Of a stretch of DNA of 64,000 nt, positions 19,657 to 31,327 are shown in pieces (position 1 is the stretch's first letter; the number at the start of each line of letters is the position of its first letter). Under the pieces are notes generated by a model, which was not told the DNA's origin, did no database searches, and saw nothing but the letters and a program-made list of their open reading frames with translations. Origin of the DNA: Leptospiraceae bacterium (GTDB taxonomy: Bacteria > Spirochaetota > Leptospiria > Leptospirales > Leptonemataceae); assembly GCA_026418015.1 (NCBI GenBank), contig JAOACE010000005.1, positions 1 to 64,000 of the forward strand, given 5' to 3'. The position numbers were made by a program, and so were the translations under genes.

Positions 19657-21249
19657 CTATTTTTTTTGATATTCAATATCGTACCATTGTAGCCATTGAT
19701 TTTTGGAAATATAATCTTTTTTGGTTTTTCTCTGTAAAGCACCGTATAGAATTTTTGCCTTTATGTCTTCTGTGTCGGTTTCTTTTAATATTTCTATAAG
19801 AATATCGATTACGACTGGTTCTGGTCTTTTAGAAAGCACTTCTATTGCAATATGAGATATTTCTCCTTTTTGTTTTGCATATTTTTTTAGGATTTCGATT
19901 GCTTTGGGATCAGAAATCTCGCCAATTGTATTTAGTGCATAAATTTGTGTGGTGGGACTTTGTGCTAATTTTTCGAGTACTGGCAATGCTTCGGAGGATT
20001 TTATATGTCCTAACGCTTCGATGGATAATATAGCTAATTTCCTGTCGTTGCTTTGGGCAGTTTTTAGAAGATAGGGTAATGCTTCTTTTGCTTCTAGTAC
20101 ACCTAAGGACCAAGCTGCACCATAACGACCTTCTCCCTCTTTTTCTTGTAAAACTTGGATTAGAGTGGGAATTACAGATTTGTTTTGCATCCATCCCAAA
20201 GATTGAGCAATGATTTCTCTATCGGGCATTTGGGAATTTAACAATATTTCTTCTATATCTTTGATTGCAGGTTCATATTTTAGTTTTCCTAATAGTAGAG
20301 ATAGAGCCGCAATATTTTTGGGATTTTTTTCTTTAAATTTGTTGTAAGCAGTTATCGGTAAAGAAGGATCGTTTGTTTCTACTAATATATCGACAACCAA
20401 CAACTGGATATCTTTGGCTTCTGATTCAAAAAAAGGAAAAATCGCCTTCGTAATTGCTTTATCTTGGATCTCTTTTAGTGCAATGTATGCATTTTCGCCT
20501 AGTTTATCTGGGTAAGTTTTTAAAAAATTAGCAAGATAAGGAATTGCTCTAATGCTTTTGATTTTTCCTAACGCGAGAATTGCTGCTGCTTTTGTGTTCG
20601 ATGGCTCATTCGATTCTAATAGTTTTAAAAAATAAGACTCTGCTTCTATATAACGAATTCTACCCAATGCCATCGCATAAGTTCTATGTTTATCGGAATC
20701 ACGGTTGTTTAATGCATCACTTAGAATGATTTTACCCATTTCGTTTTTTTGGAAATGGTTTAACGAATCACTACACTTTTCTATTGCTTTTACAACATGT
20801 AATCGTAATGTGAGTTCATCTTTTGCAAGTAAGGGAATCGTTTCTTTTAGTGCATTAAAATCGCAGTAGTTGGATATAGCATCTACTAAAAAAGAAATAT
20901 CTACAACTTCTTTCGAGTTCAGCTGTGGATTTTTTAAAATGGATACAATGATGGGCAATGCTTGTTTATACTGAAATTCTGATAACGTTAATGCTGCAAT
21001 TTGTCTTACAGGGGCAGAAGGATCCTTTTTTAGTAATTCTAGAACTTTGGGACTAAATTCGTACCATTTTTTTTGTTGAATGTATAAAACAGCACTAGAA
21101 CGCACCTGCCAATTGTTGGATTCCAACATAGACTGAATTTCTTCTTTTGTGTATTCTTGATAGATGGGATTAGGTTCGGGCATTTTATCTGGTTTGGGTG
21201 GACCACAAAAACAAAAAAGAAAAAAAATCAGGGGGAGAATCTTTTTCAT
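19657..21249 (-). CDS. HEAT-repeat lipoprotein
   Basis: Lipobox FCFCG; many HEAT repeats (e.g. VRQIAALTLSEFQYKQALPIIVSIL). Confidence 0.85.
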   Translation of the reverse strand: MKKILPLIFFLFCFCGPPKPDKMPEPNPIYQEYTKEEIQSMLESNNWQVRSSAVLYIQQKKWYEFSPKVLELLKKDPSAPVRQIAALTLSEFQYKQALPIIVSILKNPQLNSKEVVDISFLVDAISNYCDFNALKETIPLLAKDELTLRLHVVKAIEKCSDSLNHFQKNEMGKIILSDALNNRDSDKHRTYAMALGRIRYIEAESYFLKLLESNEPSNTKAAAILALGKIKSIRAIPYLANFLKTYPDKLGENAYIALKEIQDKAITKAIFPFFESEAKDIQLLVVDILVETNDPSLPITAYNKFKEKNPKNIAALSLLLGKLKYEPAIKDIEEILLNSQMPDREIIAQSLGWMQNKSVIPTLIQVLQEKEGEGRYGAAWSLGVLEAKEALPYLLKTAQSNDRKLAILSIEALGHIKSSEALPVLEKLAQSPTTQIYALNTIGEISDPKAIEILKKYAKQKGEISHIAIEVLSKRPEPVVIDILIEILKETDTEDIKAKILYGALQRKTKKDYISKNQWLQWYDIEYQKK

Positions 21250-21911
21250 TTTTTATTTAAAGGTATTTCTTTTAATAATTTATTGTATTCGTTTAATTCT
21301 TTTTTCCATTGTTGTAGATCTTGTTCTGCTAATTCTTTTTGTTGACTATTTAAATTAGCTCCTTCGTTTTCTAACCAATATTCGATTAATTCAATACGAG
21401 ATTGTAGTTCTTTAACCTTGTACTGGAAGTAGGTTCGTTGTTCTTCTGGTTCTGGGTTGATTTCTTTGATTGCTTCTGGACCATTAACTCCCGGTTGTGC
21501 TTCTTTGTTTAATTTGGATTTTATAGAAGCATACTTGGATTCTAGGTAGGTAAATGTTTCTAATTCTTTCTGTCTTTGTTGGAGTTGTTCTTCTGTTAAG
21601 TTTAAATATTTTGTAGGTATGTAGAAATTATTAGGATATTTTCGCGCGAATTCTATCCATTGTTTTTCGATTTCTTCTTTGTTGACTTTTTGAGGATTTT
21701 GTAGATCAGGCCAAAGTTTAAAAACCTCTTCGGGATCTAAATTAGGCTTTGGTGCATCTAAGTATAATTCTTGTTTTTCTTGTTTGTAAGGAGTTTCTTG
21801 TTCGTTTTGAGCAATTTCTTTTTTTTCTGGTTTAAGCAAAAGATATAAAATAAAACTGATAGCAATGATGATAAATAGGGAAACCAAAATCATCGTTTTT
21901 TTGTTGTTCAT
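21246..21911 (-). CDS. Hypothetical membrane-anchored coiled-coil protein
   Basis: Single N-terminal TM, E/Q/K-rich remainder; overlaps the HEAT gene start. Confidence 0.6.
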   Translation of the reverse strand: MNNKKTMILVSLFIIIAISFILYLLLKPEKKEIAQNEQETPYKQEKQELYLDAPKPNLDPEEVFKLWPDLQNPQKVNKEEIEKQWIEFARKYPNNFYIPTKYLNLTEEQLQQRQKELETFTYLESKYASIKSKLNKEAQPGVNGPEAIKEINPEPEEQRTYFQYKVKELQSRIELIEYWLENEGANLNSQQKELAEQDLQQWKKELNEYNKLLKEIPLNKK

Positions 21912-21939
21912 AGGCGGATCCTTTAATAGAATAAAAAAA

Positions 21940-21954
21940 TGCCCATAAAGGGCA
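21940..21954 (-). terminator. Rho-independent terminator after SGNH hydrolase gene
   Basis: TGCCC ATAAA GGGCA hairpin; minus strand continues with T7. Confidence 0.7.
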
Positions 21955-21959
21955 ATTTT

Positions 21960-23234
21960 TTATGTAAATACGTTGATTAACCAAGAAATCGCTTGTCCAA
22001 TAATGTTTTCTGTTAAGAATCGTTTTAAGTCAACGGGATTTCTGTTTAAAGAATCGTAATACCATGCTGCATATTCATCAATTAGAGGTATGTTGAAACG
22101 ATATTTTTGGTTAATCGCTTTTATCAATTCGTTTGCAAGAACTGCATGTCCATATCTATTAGGATGAACACCATCTAAGCCAAATAGACCAGGTTTATTG
22201 GGTAATGGCCAATTTGCACCAGCATTTCCTGGAGACCAACCATTAGGAGCTCTTATAGGACGTCCATTTTCTTTAATGTCGTCAAAGATTAATTCTGCAT
22301 CAGCTAACGCAAAGTTATAAGCAGCTGCTTTATTTCGTATTTCATTATTTACCATTGTTAAGAATTGTTTGATTTGTTGGACTTCGTTTGCATCTAGAAC
22401 TTGATTAGGATTCGATACAGATGTTCGATAAAAAGGCTTAAGTCCAGAATAGTTTGCTCTTCCTTGGGGATCACGATAGGGTTCTAGGTAAGCTATTGCT
22501 GTTACGTTTGGTACTGTAAAAATAATCCCACCTTTTAGAGTGTCGATTCGAGAAAGACGTAGCATTACTTCGTTAAAATCTCTTCTAAAACGTGGTTCGT
22601 CTAAACAATCGAGGCTAGTATGGAGTGCTGTACATAATACATGGTTTTGTCCTAATGCAGCAAATACAAAGCTGGGTTTTATCTTTTCCATAATTTGCAT
22701 TTGTGTTCCTGCTTTTCTTAATCCCAATTGATGAAACTTATCTGGTTTTTGGCAATCCGGAACTTGTACCCAACGATAGGTATAAGTATACCAATTTTTC
22801 CAATACCATTCTTTTACCCATTTGGTTGCTGTAATATCTTCGCATTCTCCACTGGTTTTTAAAGCCGAAGTAAAATTTGCTCCTGTAATACCAGCATGGG
22901 TAGGAACATCATAAGTTTTTTGGTTTCCCCCTATAATAGAAGAAGCAATGCAAAAAACCCCACAATTTCCTTTTAGTACGTCTTCTAGGTTTACATATGG
23001 ACCTTTAAGCTCGTTGTAGGTAACACTGGAATTGGCTTGCTTAACTACTAAAACAGGATATGCCCAATCTTGGGTTTTCTTTTCTACAATTACTCCATAG
23101 AATCCCTGAGAAAGTGAATCTCCCATAACGCCAGGTTTTCGAAACATTTCTGTTAAGTTTTGTGGATATGTGCTAAATGATATTCCCACTAATATAAGGA
23201 ATATCAAAGCTATTTTCTTTGTACGCATGAACAC
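21960..23234 (-). CDS. Secreted SGNH/GDSL-type hydrolase
   Basis: Signal peptide; [13 protein letters not shown] block, LGQNHVL, catalytic [16 protein letters not shown]. Confidence 0.8.
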   Translation of the reverse strand: MFMRTKKIALIFLILVGISFSTYPQNLTEMFRKPGVMGDSLSQGFYGVIVEKKTQDWAYPVLVVKQANSSVTYNELKGPYVNLEDVLKGNCGVFCIASSIIGGNQKTYDVPTHAGITGANFTSALKTSGECEDITATKWVKEWYWKNWYTYTYRWVQVPDCQKPDKFHQLGLRKAGTQMQIMEKIKPSFVFAALGQNHVLCTALHTSLDCLDEPRFRRDFNEVMLRLSRIDTLKGGIIFTVPNVTAIAYLEPYRDPQGRANYSGLKPFYRTSVSNPNQVLDANEVQQIKQFLTMVNNEIRNKAAAYNFALADAELIFDDIKENGRPIRAPNGWSPGNAGANWPLPNKPGLFGLDGVHPNRYGHAVLANELIKAINQKYRFNIPLIDEYAAWYYDSLNRNPVDLKRFLTENIIGQAISWLINVFT

Positions 23235-23611
23235 CTCCTTATTCAGGATAATTTAATTAGATATTAAATTAATTTACATCCAATTTTTTGTCAAATAAAA
23301 AATTGCATTTTAAGTTTTTTATATCAACAATTTTTGTGATTAATTTTTTGTATCACTTGGTTTGATTGATCCATATCTTTTTTATTCTTGGCAAAAAGTG
23401 ATATCATTTTTTTAATAAAAATTTCTCTTAAATAAAAACTCTTTTGAATTATTATCATTATTGCCGATTACCTAGAATTTTATTATAAAATTTTTTGAAT
23501 TAAACCACAATATTGTTAAAATTTATATATAATTTATAAAATAAAATTATTATCTACATTCGATATAAAATAATATTGACTCTTACAGAAACAGGATTTT
23601 TTTCTAAATTG

Positions 23612-25216
23612 ATGAAGGTATTTAACACATTAACGCAAAAGAAAGAGGAATTTATACCTAAGGATCCCGAAAGGGTAAAAATCTATAATTGTGGTCCCAC
23701 TGTTTATAATTTTAATCACATCGGAAATTTTCGATCTTATATGTTTGTAGACATTTTGCGAAGGTATTTAAAATTTCGCGGTTATAAGGTGGATCATACA
23801 TCCAACATTACGGATATAGATGATAAGATTATCCAAAATGCTATCAAAGAAAATAAAACAATCCAAGAATTTACTGAGCCATACATAAAAGCCTTTTTGG
23901 AAGATTTAAAAACCTTAAACATTGAATTTGTGGAACATCGACCCAAAGCAACTGATTATATTCCTCAGATGATAGAGCTAATGGAAGAATTAGAAAAAAA
24001 CGGACATATTTATACCATGGATGGAAATGTTTACTACAAAATACAAACTTTTAAAGACTATGGAAAATTGTCTCATATCGATAAAGCTCAACTAATGGCA
24101 GGAGCATCTCAAAGGTTTGATGTAGATGAATATACAAAAGAAGATATTCGAGACTTTGCTCTATGGAAAAAACCTGCATTAGAAAAAGAACCGCGATGGC
24201 AATCTCCTTATGGCGAAGGAAGGCCTGGTTGGCATATAGAATGCTCTGCAATGATTCGCGGAATCTATGGAAAAGATGGTATAGATATACATGCTGGTGG
24301 TGTGGATTTGATTTTTCCCCATCACGAAAACGAGATTGCACAAAGCGAAGGTGCTTATCCAAACGAAAACTTTGTTCGTTATTGGTTGCATAACGAACAT
24401 TTACTTGTTAACGGAAAAAAGATGTCTAAATCCTTAGGAAATTTTTATACGTTAAGGGATTTAGTCACAAAAGAAGGTGTACAGAAACTCATACAAGAAA
24501 ATCGCGCTCCTGCTTGGTTGTTAGAATACGTAGAAAAAGGCTATATTGCAAAAGCAATTCGATACGTGTTACTTGCAACTCATTATAGACAAAAATTAAA
24601 CTTTACGTTTGAACAAATCGAGCAAGCTCACCATAATATTTCGCGTATTCAGAATACAATTCATAAAATTCTAAAAATCCTAAAAGATGATTACAACGAA
24701 GATTGGACAGAAGAAAAAATCAAAACCTATTACGAAGAACTAAGAAAAAACGATCCTAATCCCATCGGTAAAAAGAACGAACATTTAGTATCTGTGGATT
24801 CACTTGCTTATTCATCTCTGATGAATTTTATAGAAGCGATGGATGACGATTTAAATATATCCAAAGCGATTGCAAGTTTGTTCGATTTAGTACAAAATAT
24901 CAATCAGATTATAAGCGATGTAGAAATTAAAAATGTTCGAAGCGAAAAAATAAAAAAAGATTTATTTGATGCGTTGATTGTGTTGTATGCATTTAACACT
25001 GTTTTGGGGCTATTTGAATTTTCTCAACCTGTGGAAGAAAAAAAACTTCCCGAAGAAAAGATTCAATGGATAGAAAAAAAGATTCTAGAAAGATCCGAAG
25101 CAAGAAAGAATAAAGACTTTAAGAGAGCAGATAAAATAAGAGATGAGCTTTTACAAGAAGGGATTGTTTTAATCGATACACCTTCGGGAACAAAATGGGA
25201 GATAAAAAATTCATGA
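23612..25216 (+). CDS. cysS: Cysteinyl-tRNA synthetase
   Basis: YNCGPTVYNFNHIGNFRSY, GWHIECSAM, GGVDLIFPHHENEIAQSE, KMSKSLGNF. Likely start 23612. Confidence 0.97.
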   Translation: MKVFNTLTQKKEEFIPKDPERVKIYNCGPTVYNFNHIGNFRSYMFVDILRRYLKFRGYKVDHTSNITDIDDKIIQNAIKENKTIQEFTEPYIKAFLEDLKTLNIEFVEHRPKATDYIPQMIELMEELEKNGHIYTMDGNVYYKIQTFKDYGKLSHIDKAQLMAGASQRFDVDEYTKEDIRDFALWKKPALEKEPRWQSPYGEGRPGWHIECSAMIRGIYGKDGIDIHAGGVDLIFPHHENEIAQSEGAYPNENFVRYWLHNEHLLVNGKKMSKSLGNFYTLRDLVTKEGVQKLIQENRAPAWLLEYVEKGYIAKAIRYVLLATHYRQKLNFTFEQIEQAHHNISRIQNTIHKILKILKDDYNEDWTEEKIKTYYEELRKNDPNPIGKKNEHLVSVDSLAYSSLMNFIEAMDDDLNISKAIASLFDLVQNINQIISDVEIKNVRSEKIKKDLFDALIVLYAFNTVLGLFEFSQPVEEKKLPEEKIQWIEKKILERSEARKNKDFKRADKIRDELLQEGIVLIDTPSGTKWEIKNS

Positions 25217-26010
25217 CAAAACCAAAAATCATCATAGGGAAAAAAGCAGCATTAGAATTTATCAAGTTATATTCGAAAAATCCAGATGAATTTAGAGTAA
25301 ACCATATATATCTAAAAGAAGGATTTTCTAAAAAATTTATTGATGAATTTTGTAAAATTGGTTTAGAAAATAAAATCATTTTTAAACCGAAATCGGAATT
25401 CGATAAAGAATTTTCTTTAAACCATCAAGGAATTATTATAGAGTATTTTCAGAAGAACGAAGCTATCATTACTCTAAAAAATGGTTTAGCGCGTCCACCG
25501 AAAAATATTTCTATCAAGCAAATGTTAAAACACTATCCTGGCATTTATGTGGTTACCGATCGAATTCAAGATCCTCATAATTTAGGAAGCATGATTCGAA
25601 CAGTAGAAGCATTAGGGGGGATGGCTCTTTTCGTTAGTGGTAAAGGTGCATCTCTAAACGAAACAGTTCAAAAAGTGGCAACATCGTCGTTATTATATTT
25701 GCCCGTTGTAGAAATTTCGAACCCATTTACTATTTTAGAAGAAGCAAAAAAATTAGAGTATTGGATTATTGCTACAACAACAAAAAAATCCGAAAAGACG
25801 GTATTGTTAAACGAATTACAAGGATTACCCAAAGAAAATCAAAAATACATCATTCTTGTAGGATCAGAGTCCGATGGATTAAAAAAAGTCTTATTAGACG
25901 AAGCACATTTTTGGTTAGAAATTCCTTTGTTGGGGCAAACAGAATCTTTAAACGTAAACCAAGCTCTATCAATTCTATTATATAAATTTATTGAATATTT
26001 ATATTTATAA
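25195..26010 (+). CDS. TrmH/RlmB-family 2'-O-ribose RNA methyltransferase
   Basis: DRIQDPHNLGSMIRTVEALG, ILVGSESDGL, IPLLGQTESLNVNQALSILLY. Confidence 0.92.
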   Translation: MGDKKFMTKPKIIIGKKAALEFIKLYSKNPDEFRVNHIYLKEGFSKKFIDEFCKIGLENKIIFKPKSEFDKEFSLNHQGIIIEYFQKNEAIITLKNGLARPPKNISIKQMLKHYPGIYVVTDRIQDPHNLGSMIRTVEALGGMALFVSGKGASLNETVQKVATSSLLYLPVVEISNPFTILEEAKKLEYWIIATTTKKSEKTVLLNELQGLPKENQKYIILVGSESDGLKKVLLDEAHFWLEIPLLGQTESLNVNQALSILLYKFIEYLYL

Positions 26011-26016
26011 AAATTT

Positions 26017-26514
26017 TTATATTAATTTTATTAATAATTGATTGGTTTCGACTTTTTGCTTTTCTTTTACAAAGATGTTTTCTATTGTAGCATCTTTTGG
26101 TGCGCGAATTTGATTTTCCATCTTCATAGATTCGATGATGAGTAAAAGATCGTTTTTCTTTATTTCTTGTTTAGGTTCGACAAAGATTTTGGTTACAGTT
26201 CCAGAAAGAGGTGATAATATTTCGGAAACTTCTAATTCGATTTCTGTTTTGTAAGATTCTTCTTGGATTTTTTTAAAGATAAAATTTTTTCCGTTGATAG
26301 TTACATAAAAATAAGATTCATCTACGGATATGATCGCTTTATAAACTTGATTGTTCCATTCAAAAATGATGTATCCGGACTTGGAATCATTAAGCGAATA
26401 AAAACGATTTAATTTTACCGTATATTGTTTATCGTTGATTGTGATGTTATAGTGTTCGGAATCTATTTTTTTAAAATCCCATTGGATTTTTTCTTTTTTG
26501 TAAGCTACCATCAT
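26017..26514 (-). CDS. Biotinyl-domain protein (acyl-CoA carboxylase BCCP part)
   Basis: LSPLSGTVTKIFVEPKQEIKKNDLLLIIESMKMENQIRAP biotin attachment motif. Confidence 0.88.
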   Translation of the reverse strand: MMVAYKKEKIQWDFKKIDSEHYNITINDKQYTVKLNRFYSLNDSKSGYIIFEWNNQVYKAIISVDESYFYVTINGKNFIFKKIQEESYKTEIELEVSEILSPLSGTVTKIFVEPKQEIKKNDLLLIIESMKMENQIRAPKDATIENIFVKEKQKVETNQLLIKLI

Positions 26515-27992
26515 ACATTACTCCATCTTCCTATATGTTGCCATACATCGATTTCGTATTTTTTATGATTTGTTTGCGTTAGGTTTACATTTTGGTTTTG
26601 CATTAATATTAGACTGATCAATGCTTGATCTAACAACATTGTATTATCTGGAAAACGAAAATGTTTACAAAAATTCGTAGAAATATGATTCTTCTTAAAA
26701 TCTTCTGTTTTTAGGAGTTCGATTAAATAATCAATGTTTGTTTTTACTCCATGAATCACATAATTTTCTAATGCATGTATTAGGTTGACTCTTGCTTCTT
26801 CGCGTGTTTTACCCCATGCAATGATTTTACTTATCATTGGATCAAAATTCGAAGAGATGTTTTGTGGAAATTTGATGCTGCTATCGATTCGGATGTTGGA
26901 AATCGTTGGTTCTATATAAGTTAGGATTTTTCCTGGAGAAGGTAAAAAATCGTTTTCGGGGTCTTCTGCATAAACGCGAGCTTCGATTGCATGTCCGTTA
27001 AGAAGAATTTGATTTTGTGTATATGGTATTGGCATATTTAGAGCAATTTGAATTTGTGTGTTAACAATATCAATACCTGTAATCATTTCTGTAACGGGAT
27101 GTTCTACTTGTATACGTGTATTCATCTCTAAAAAATAAAAATTTCTGGTTTTTTCTTCAAAAAGAAATTCTATGGTTCCCGCATTTGTGTATTCTATTTC
27201 CTTCGCTAATCTTAAAGCGTAATCAAAAAGCTTCATTCTTTCTTCTTGCGAAAGGGTAGGCGATGGTGCTTCTTCGATAATCTTTTGATGTCTTCTTTGG
27301 ATAGAACATTCTCTTTCGAAAAGATGAATACAGTTTCCGAATTTGTCTGCCATTATTTGTACTTCTATGTGTCGAGGATTTTCTATGTATTTTTCTACAA
27401 AGATGGTTTCGTCTCCAAAATAGTTTTTTGCTTCTCTTTGGCTTGCAATTAACTCTTCTTTTAGGTTGGAAGAATTGTATAAAATCTTCATCCCTTTCCC
27501 GCCACCACCAGCACTAGCCTTAACAAGAAGAGGAAAATTTAGTACTTTATTTTCTATTGCATTGATAATGTCATCAGTGTTGCCAGTAATGTTTTCTAGA
27601 ACGGGAATTCCCAATTTTTTCGCGATGTTTTTGGAACGAATTTTATCCCCCATCAATTTAATGGTATTTGAAGATGGACCCACAAAAAGGAGCTTTTCTT
27701 CTTCGCATCTTTCTGCAAAGCGATAGTTTTCGGACAAAAATCCATAACCTGGGTGTATGGCATCACAATGATTTTTTTTTGCTATTTCGATAATTTTTTC
27801 GATGTTTAAATAGGTATCTAAAAGACTTCCATCGCCTAAATCATAGCATTCGTCTAAAATAAATCGATGATAAGAATCTCTATCTTCTTTAGAAAAAATT
27901 CCGGCAGTCTTTATGCCCATTTTTTTTAAAGTATGATGAATTCGAATTGCAATCTCGCCTCTATTAGCTATGAGTATTTTATTGATCTTCAT
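26511..27992 (-). CDS. Biotin carboxylase subunit of acyl-CoA carboxylase
   Basis: KILIANRGEIAIRI, GYGFLSEN, KASAGGGGKGMKI, RECSIQRRHQKIIEEAPSP. Start likely MKINKI at 27992. Confidence 0.93.
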   Translation of the reverse strand: MKINKILIANRGEIAIRIHHTLKKMGIKTAGIFSKEDRDSYHRFILDECYDLGDGSLLDTYLNIEKIIEIAKKNHCDAIHPGYGFLSENYRFAERCEEEKLLFVGPSSNTIKLMGDKIRSKNIAKKLGIPVLENITGNTDDIINAIENKVLNFPLLVKASAGGGGKGMKILYNSSNLKEELIASQREAKNYFGDETIFVEKYIENPRHIEVQIMADKFGNCIHLFERECSIQRRHQKIIEEAPSPTLSQEERMKLFDYALRLAKEIEYTNAGTIEFLFEEKTRNFYFLEMNTRIQVEHPVTEMITGIDIVNTQIQIALNMPIPYTQNQILLNGHAIEARVYAEDPENDFLPSPGKILTYIEPTISNIRIDSSIKFPQNISSNFDPMISKIIAWGKTREEARVNLIHALENYVIHGVKTNIDYLIELLKTEDFKKNHISTNFCKHFRFPDNTMLLDQALISLILMQNQNVNLTQTNHKKYEIDVWQHIGRWSNV

Positions 27993-28773
27993 ATTTTTTA
28001 TACCAATAGGGTTTTCGTTTTTCGAAGAAGGCTTGGATTCCTTCTTGGGCATCTTTACTAATTCTTATGTTTGCTATGATTTCTGATGTTTTTATTTTTA
28101 ATTCTTCTAAATTGTGTGTTAGGTTGATTTCTATCAGTTCTTTGATTTCTTTTATTGTATTCGGAGGACAAGAAAGCAATTGTTGAATCATTTCCTTCGA
28201 AGACTTTTGAATTTCTTGTTGGGAAAGCGATTTTGTGATAAGTCCCCATTTTTCTGCTTCGTAAGAAGAAAAAATGCTTCCTGTTAAGAATAATTCTTTT
28301 GCTTTAGAAATTCCTATCTTTCTTATAATATAAGGACTAATCACAGCAGGAATTAACCCTAACCGGATTTCGCTAAAAGAAAACCTTGTTTCGCTTTCGC
28401 AGATAGAAAAATCACAACAGGCAATTAATCCAATACCACCTCCCATAATTGCACCGTGACCAATGGCTATGGTTATTTTAGGAAATTTATAAAGATTATA
28501 CATTAATTGAGCCAAGTTAAATGCATCTTTTTGGTTTTCTTCGAGTGTAAAATTTTTCATGTTCTTCATGTAATTTAGATCTGCACCTGAACAAAAGGAT
28601 TTACCGTTTCCTTTTAAGAGCAAAATTCTAAAATCTTCGTTTTTTAAAGATGTTAGTGCTAAATTCAATTCTTCTATCATTAATTCGTTTAGAGCATTGT
28701 GAACATCGGGACGATTCAATGTAATCGTACAAACGTCGTCATGTTTATTGATTAATATTGTTTGGAATTCCAT
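27979..28773 (-). CDS. Enoyl-CoA hydratase/methylglutaconyl-CoA hydratase-like
   Basis: LNRPDVHNALNELM, GNGKSFCSGADLNYMK, GHGAIMGGGIGLIACCD; embedded in carboxylase operon. Confidence 0.88.
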   Translation of the reverse strand: MEFQTILINKHDDVCTITLNRPDVHNALNELMIEELNLALTSLKNEDFRILLLKGNGKSFCSGADLNYMKNMKNFTLEENQKDAFNLAQLMYNLYKFPKITIAIGHGAIMGGGIGLIACCDFSICESETRFSFSEIRLGLIPAVISPYIIRKIGISKAKELFLTGSIFSSYEAEKWGLITKSLSQQEIQKSSKEMIQQLLSCPPNTIKEIKELIEINLTHNLEELKIKTSEIIANIRISKDAQEGIQAFFEKRKPYWYKKYEDQ

Positions 28774-28776
28774 CGA

Positions 28777-30381
28777 CTACATCCTAAAAATTCCGTATTT
28801 AGGTTCTGGAATCATTTGGTTTAGAGAAATCGATATGCCCATTGCAATCACCTTTCGCGTATCGATGGGATCAATGATACCATCATCCCAAAGTCTTGAT
28901 GTAGAATAGTAGGGAGAACCTTCGTATTCGTATTGTGCCATAATTTCTTTTTTGAGGGCTTCTTTTTCTTCTTCGCTTAGGCTTTGATTTATGCTTTTTA
29001 GTTGTTCTTCTTTTACTTGAATCAAAACATTGGCTGCTTGTTCCCCACCCATAACAGAAATTCTTGCATTAGGCCACATAAATAATAGTCTTGGTTGATA
29101 TGCTCTACCACACATTGCATAATTTCCTGCTCCAAAAGATCCTCCAAAAATCACCGTAAACTTTGGAACATCCACATTCGCAACAGCATGAACCATCTTC
29201 GCTCCATCTTTTGCAATTCCTTTTTGTTCAAATTCTTTTCCTACGATAAAACCTGTTATATTTTGCAAGAATAAGAGAGGAATTTTTCTTTGACCACAAA
29301 GTTCGATAAAATGCGTTGCTTTTAATGCGGATTCCGAGAACAAAATTCCATTATTCGCAATGATGCCTACTGGAAAACCCATAATCCTTGCAAATCCACA
29401 AACTATGGTGGGAGCATATCGCTCTTTAAATTCGTGAAATTTACTTCCATCTACAATGCGGGCGATGATTTCTCTTGCATCGATAGGTTTTCTTAAATCT
29501 ATGGGAGCAATGCCATACAATTCTTGTGGATCATAATCTGGTTCTTCTATGGGAGCAATATCAATAGGAAATTTGGAAGGTGCTGGAATAGACTCGAAGA
29601 TATTTCTGCATGTTTGAATCGCATGTTCATCATTTTCTGCTAAGTGATCTGCTACCCCAGAAATTCGAGTATGAATATCTCCACCACCTAATTCTTCAGC
29701 GGAAACGACTTCTCCTGTTGCAGCTTTAACCAGAGGAGGTCCTCCTAAAAAAATCGTTCCTTGATTTTTAACGATGATGGTTTCGTCACTCATCGCGGGA
29801 ATATAAGCACCACCAGCAGTACACAACCCCATTACAATCGAAATTTGAGGAATGCCCAATTTCGACATCTGTGCCTGGTTATAGAATATCCTTCCAAAGT
29901 TATCTCTATCGGGAAATACTTCCGCTTGTTTGGGTAAAAAAGCTCCCCCTGAATCTACTAGGTAAACACATGGGAGACGATTTTCTAATGCAATCTCTTG
30001 TGCCCGTAAATGCTTTTTGATGGTTTCTTTGATGTAGGTTCCCCCTTTTACAGTAGCATCGTTTGCTACAATCATTGCTTCTTTGCCATGGATTATGCCT
30101 ATTCCTGTGATAATTCCCGCAGAAGGAAATTCATTGTTATATTGATCCCAGCATGCTAAAGGACTCAGTTCTAGAAAAGGGGTATGTGGATCGATTAGTT
30201 TGTAAATTCTTTCTCGTGCTAAGAGTTTGTTTCTTTTTTTGTGTTTTTCTACAATCGAAGGATCACGCTGTTTGATAATTTCTAATTTATTCTTGTAGTC
30301 ATTTAAAATTTCTTGGAATTTCCGATAATTTTCTTTAAATTCTTGTGATTCTGTATGAATCTTAGAACGAATTTTATACAC
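28777..30381 (-). CDS. Acyl-CoA carboxylase carboxyltransferase subunit (methylcrotonyl/propionyl-type)
   Basis: [72 protein letters not shown]. Confidence 0.94.
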   Translation of the reverse strand: MYKIRSKIHTESQEFKENYRKFQEILNDYKNKLEIIKQRDPSIVEKHKKRNKLLARERIYKLIDPHTPFLELSPLACWDQYNNEFPSAGIITGIGIIHGKEAMIVANDATVKGGTYIKETIKKHLRAQEIALENRLPCVYLVDSGGAFLPKQAEVFPDRDNFGRIFYNQAQMSKLGIPQISIVMGLCTAGGAYIPAMSDETIIVKNQGTIFLGGPPLVKAATGEVVSAEELGGGDIHTRISGVADHLAENDEHAIQTCRNIFESIPAPSKFPIDIAPIEEPDYDPQELYGIAPIDLRKPIDAREIIARIVDGSKFHEFKERYAPTIVCGFARIMGFPVGIIANNGILFSESALKATHFIELCGQRKIPLLFLQNITGFIVGKEFEQKGIAKDGAKMVHAVANVDVPKFTVIFGGSFGAGNYAMCGRAYQPRLLFMWPNARISVMGGEQAANVLIQVKEEQLKSINQSLSEEEKEALKKEIMAQYEYEGSPYYSTSRLWDDGIIDPIDTRKVIAMGISISLNQMIPEPKYGIFRM

Positions 30382-30440
30382 AAAATGCTAATAAATCTTT
30401 TAGATTCATTTGTCAATAATAATTCGAACTCAAACTAATT

Positions 30441-31322
30441 TTATTGTGAATCTTCAAACTCTTCGTATTCTTTTTTTCGTCGAAGTTCAAACATCCAAAC
30501 AATTCCCACGGAAAGAAAATATAAAATTGTTAAGGGAATCGCTAATACAAACATACTAAATGGATCGGGTGGGGTAATAATAGCAGAAAAAACAAATATG
30601 ATTACGATAATAAATTTCCATACTTTTTTATGCCATTCCAATGTTAAAATGCCTAAATAACCCAAGAAGATCACCAATAAAGGAAGTTCGAAAGTAGCTC
30701 CTGTTCCAATCAGAATCAAAAATAAAAAACCATAATATTTTTCGATGGTTGTTTGTGCAATGGTTTCGGAGGGTAGGAAAAATTCTAACATCATTTTTAA
30801 ACTTAATGGAAACAAATATTCCCAAGCAAAGAATACACCAATCCAGAACAGCAATGATGAAATAAAGATGATAATATATCCTTGCATTGCTGTTCTTTTA
30901 GATAATGCTGGTGTTATAAATCCCCATAGGATAGATAGAATAAAGGGCAAAGAAATAATCATTCCTAATATAATAGATAGTTTAAAATAAATTTCTAAAG
31001 GACCATAGATGGTTCCTAATAACAGTGGCTGTTTACTGATTTCTTTAAAAGGTTGTACTAAAAATTTATGGATATCTTCGCTAAAAATACCCACTATAAT
31101 AGATATAGAAAGCCATACACCTAATATTGCAAAAATCCTTCTGCGTAGTTCTTCGAGATGATCTCCCAACGTCATGTATTTTTCGCGAGGATCAATTTCT
31201 TCTTCGAAGTCTTCGTTAGGATTATTTTCTGTTTTGTTTACTGGTAGAACCTTAGGTGTCTTTTGGATATTTACTCTTTTTTTTTTGTTAGAACTCGATG
31301 TTTTTGTTTTTTTTGTAGCCAT
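30441..31322 (-). CDS. tatC: Sec-independent translocase subunit TatC
   Basis: MTLGDHLEELRRRIF, multiple TM, TPPDPFSMFVLAIPL. Confidence 0.95.
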   Translation of the reverse strand: MATKKTKTSSSNKKKRVNIQKTPKVLPVNKTENNPNEDFEEEIDPREKYMTLGDHLEELRRRIFAILGVWLSISIIVGIFSEDIHKFLVQPFKEISKQPLLLGTIYGPLEIYFKLSIILGMIISLPFILSILWGFITPALSKRTAMQGYIIIFISSLLFWIGVFFAWEYLFPLSLKMMLEFFLPSETIAQTTIEKYYGFLFLILIGTGATFELPLLVIFLGYLGILTLEWHKKVWKFIIVIIFVFSAIITPPDPFSMFVLAIPLTILYFLSVGIVWMFELRRKKEYEEFEDSQ

Positions 31323-31327
31323 TTCGA

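Noticed and set aside
19910-20194. 94-aa minus-strand Arg/Ser-rich ORF
   Set aside because: Out-of-frame overlap with the HEAT-repeat lipoprotein gene.
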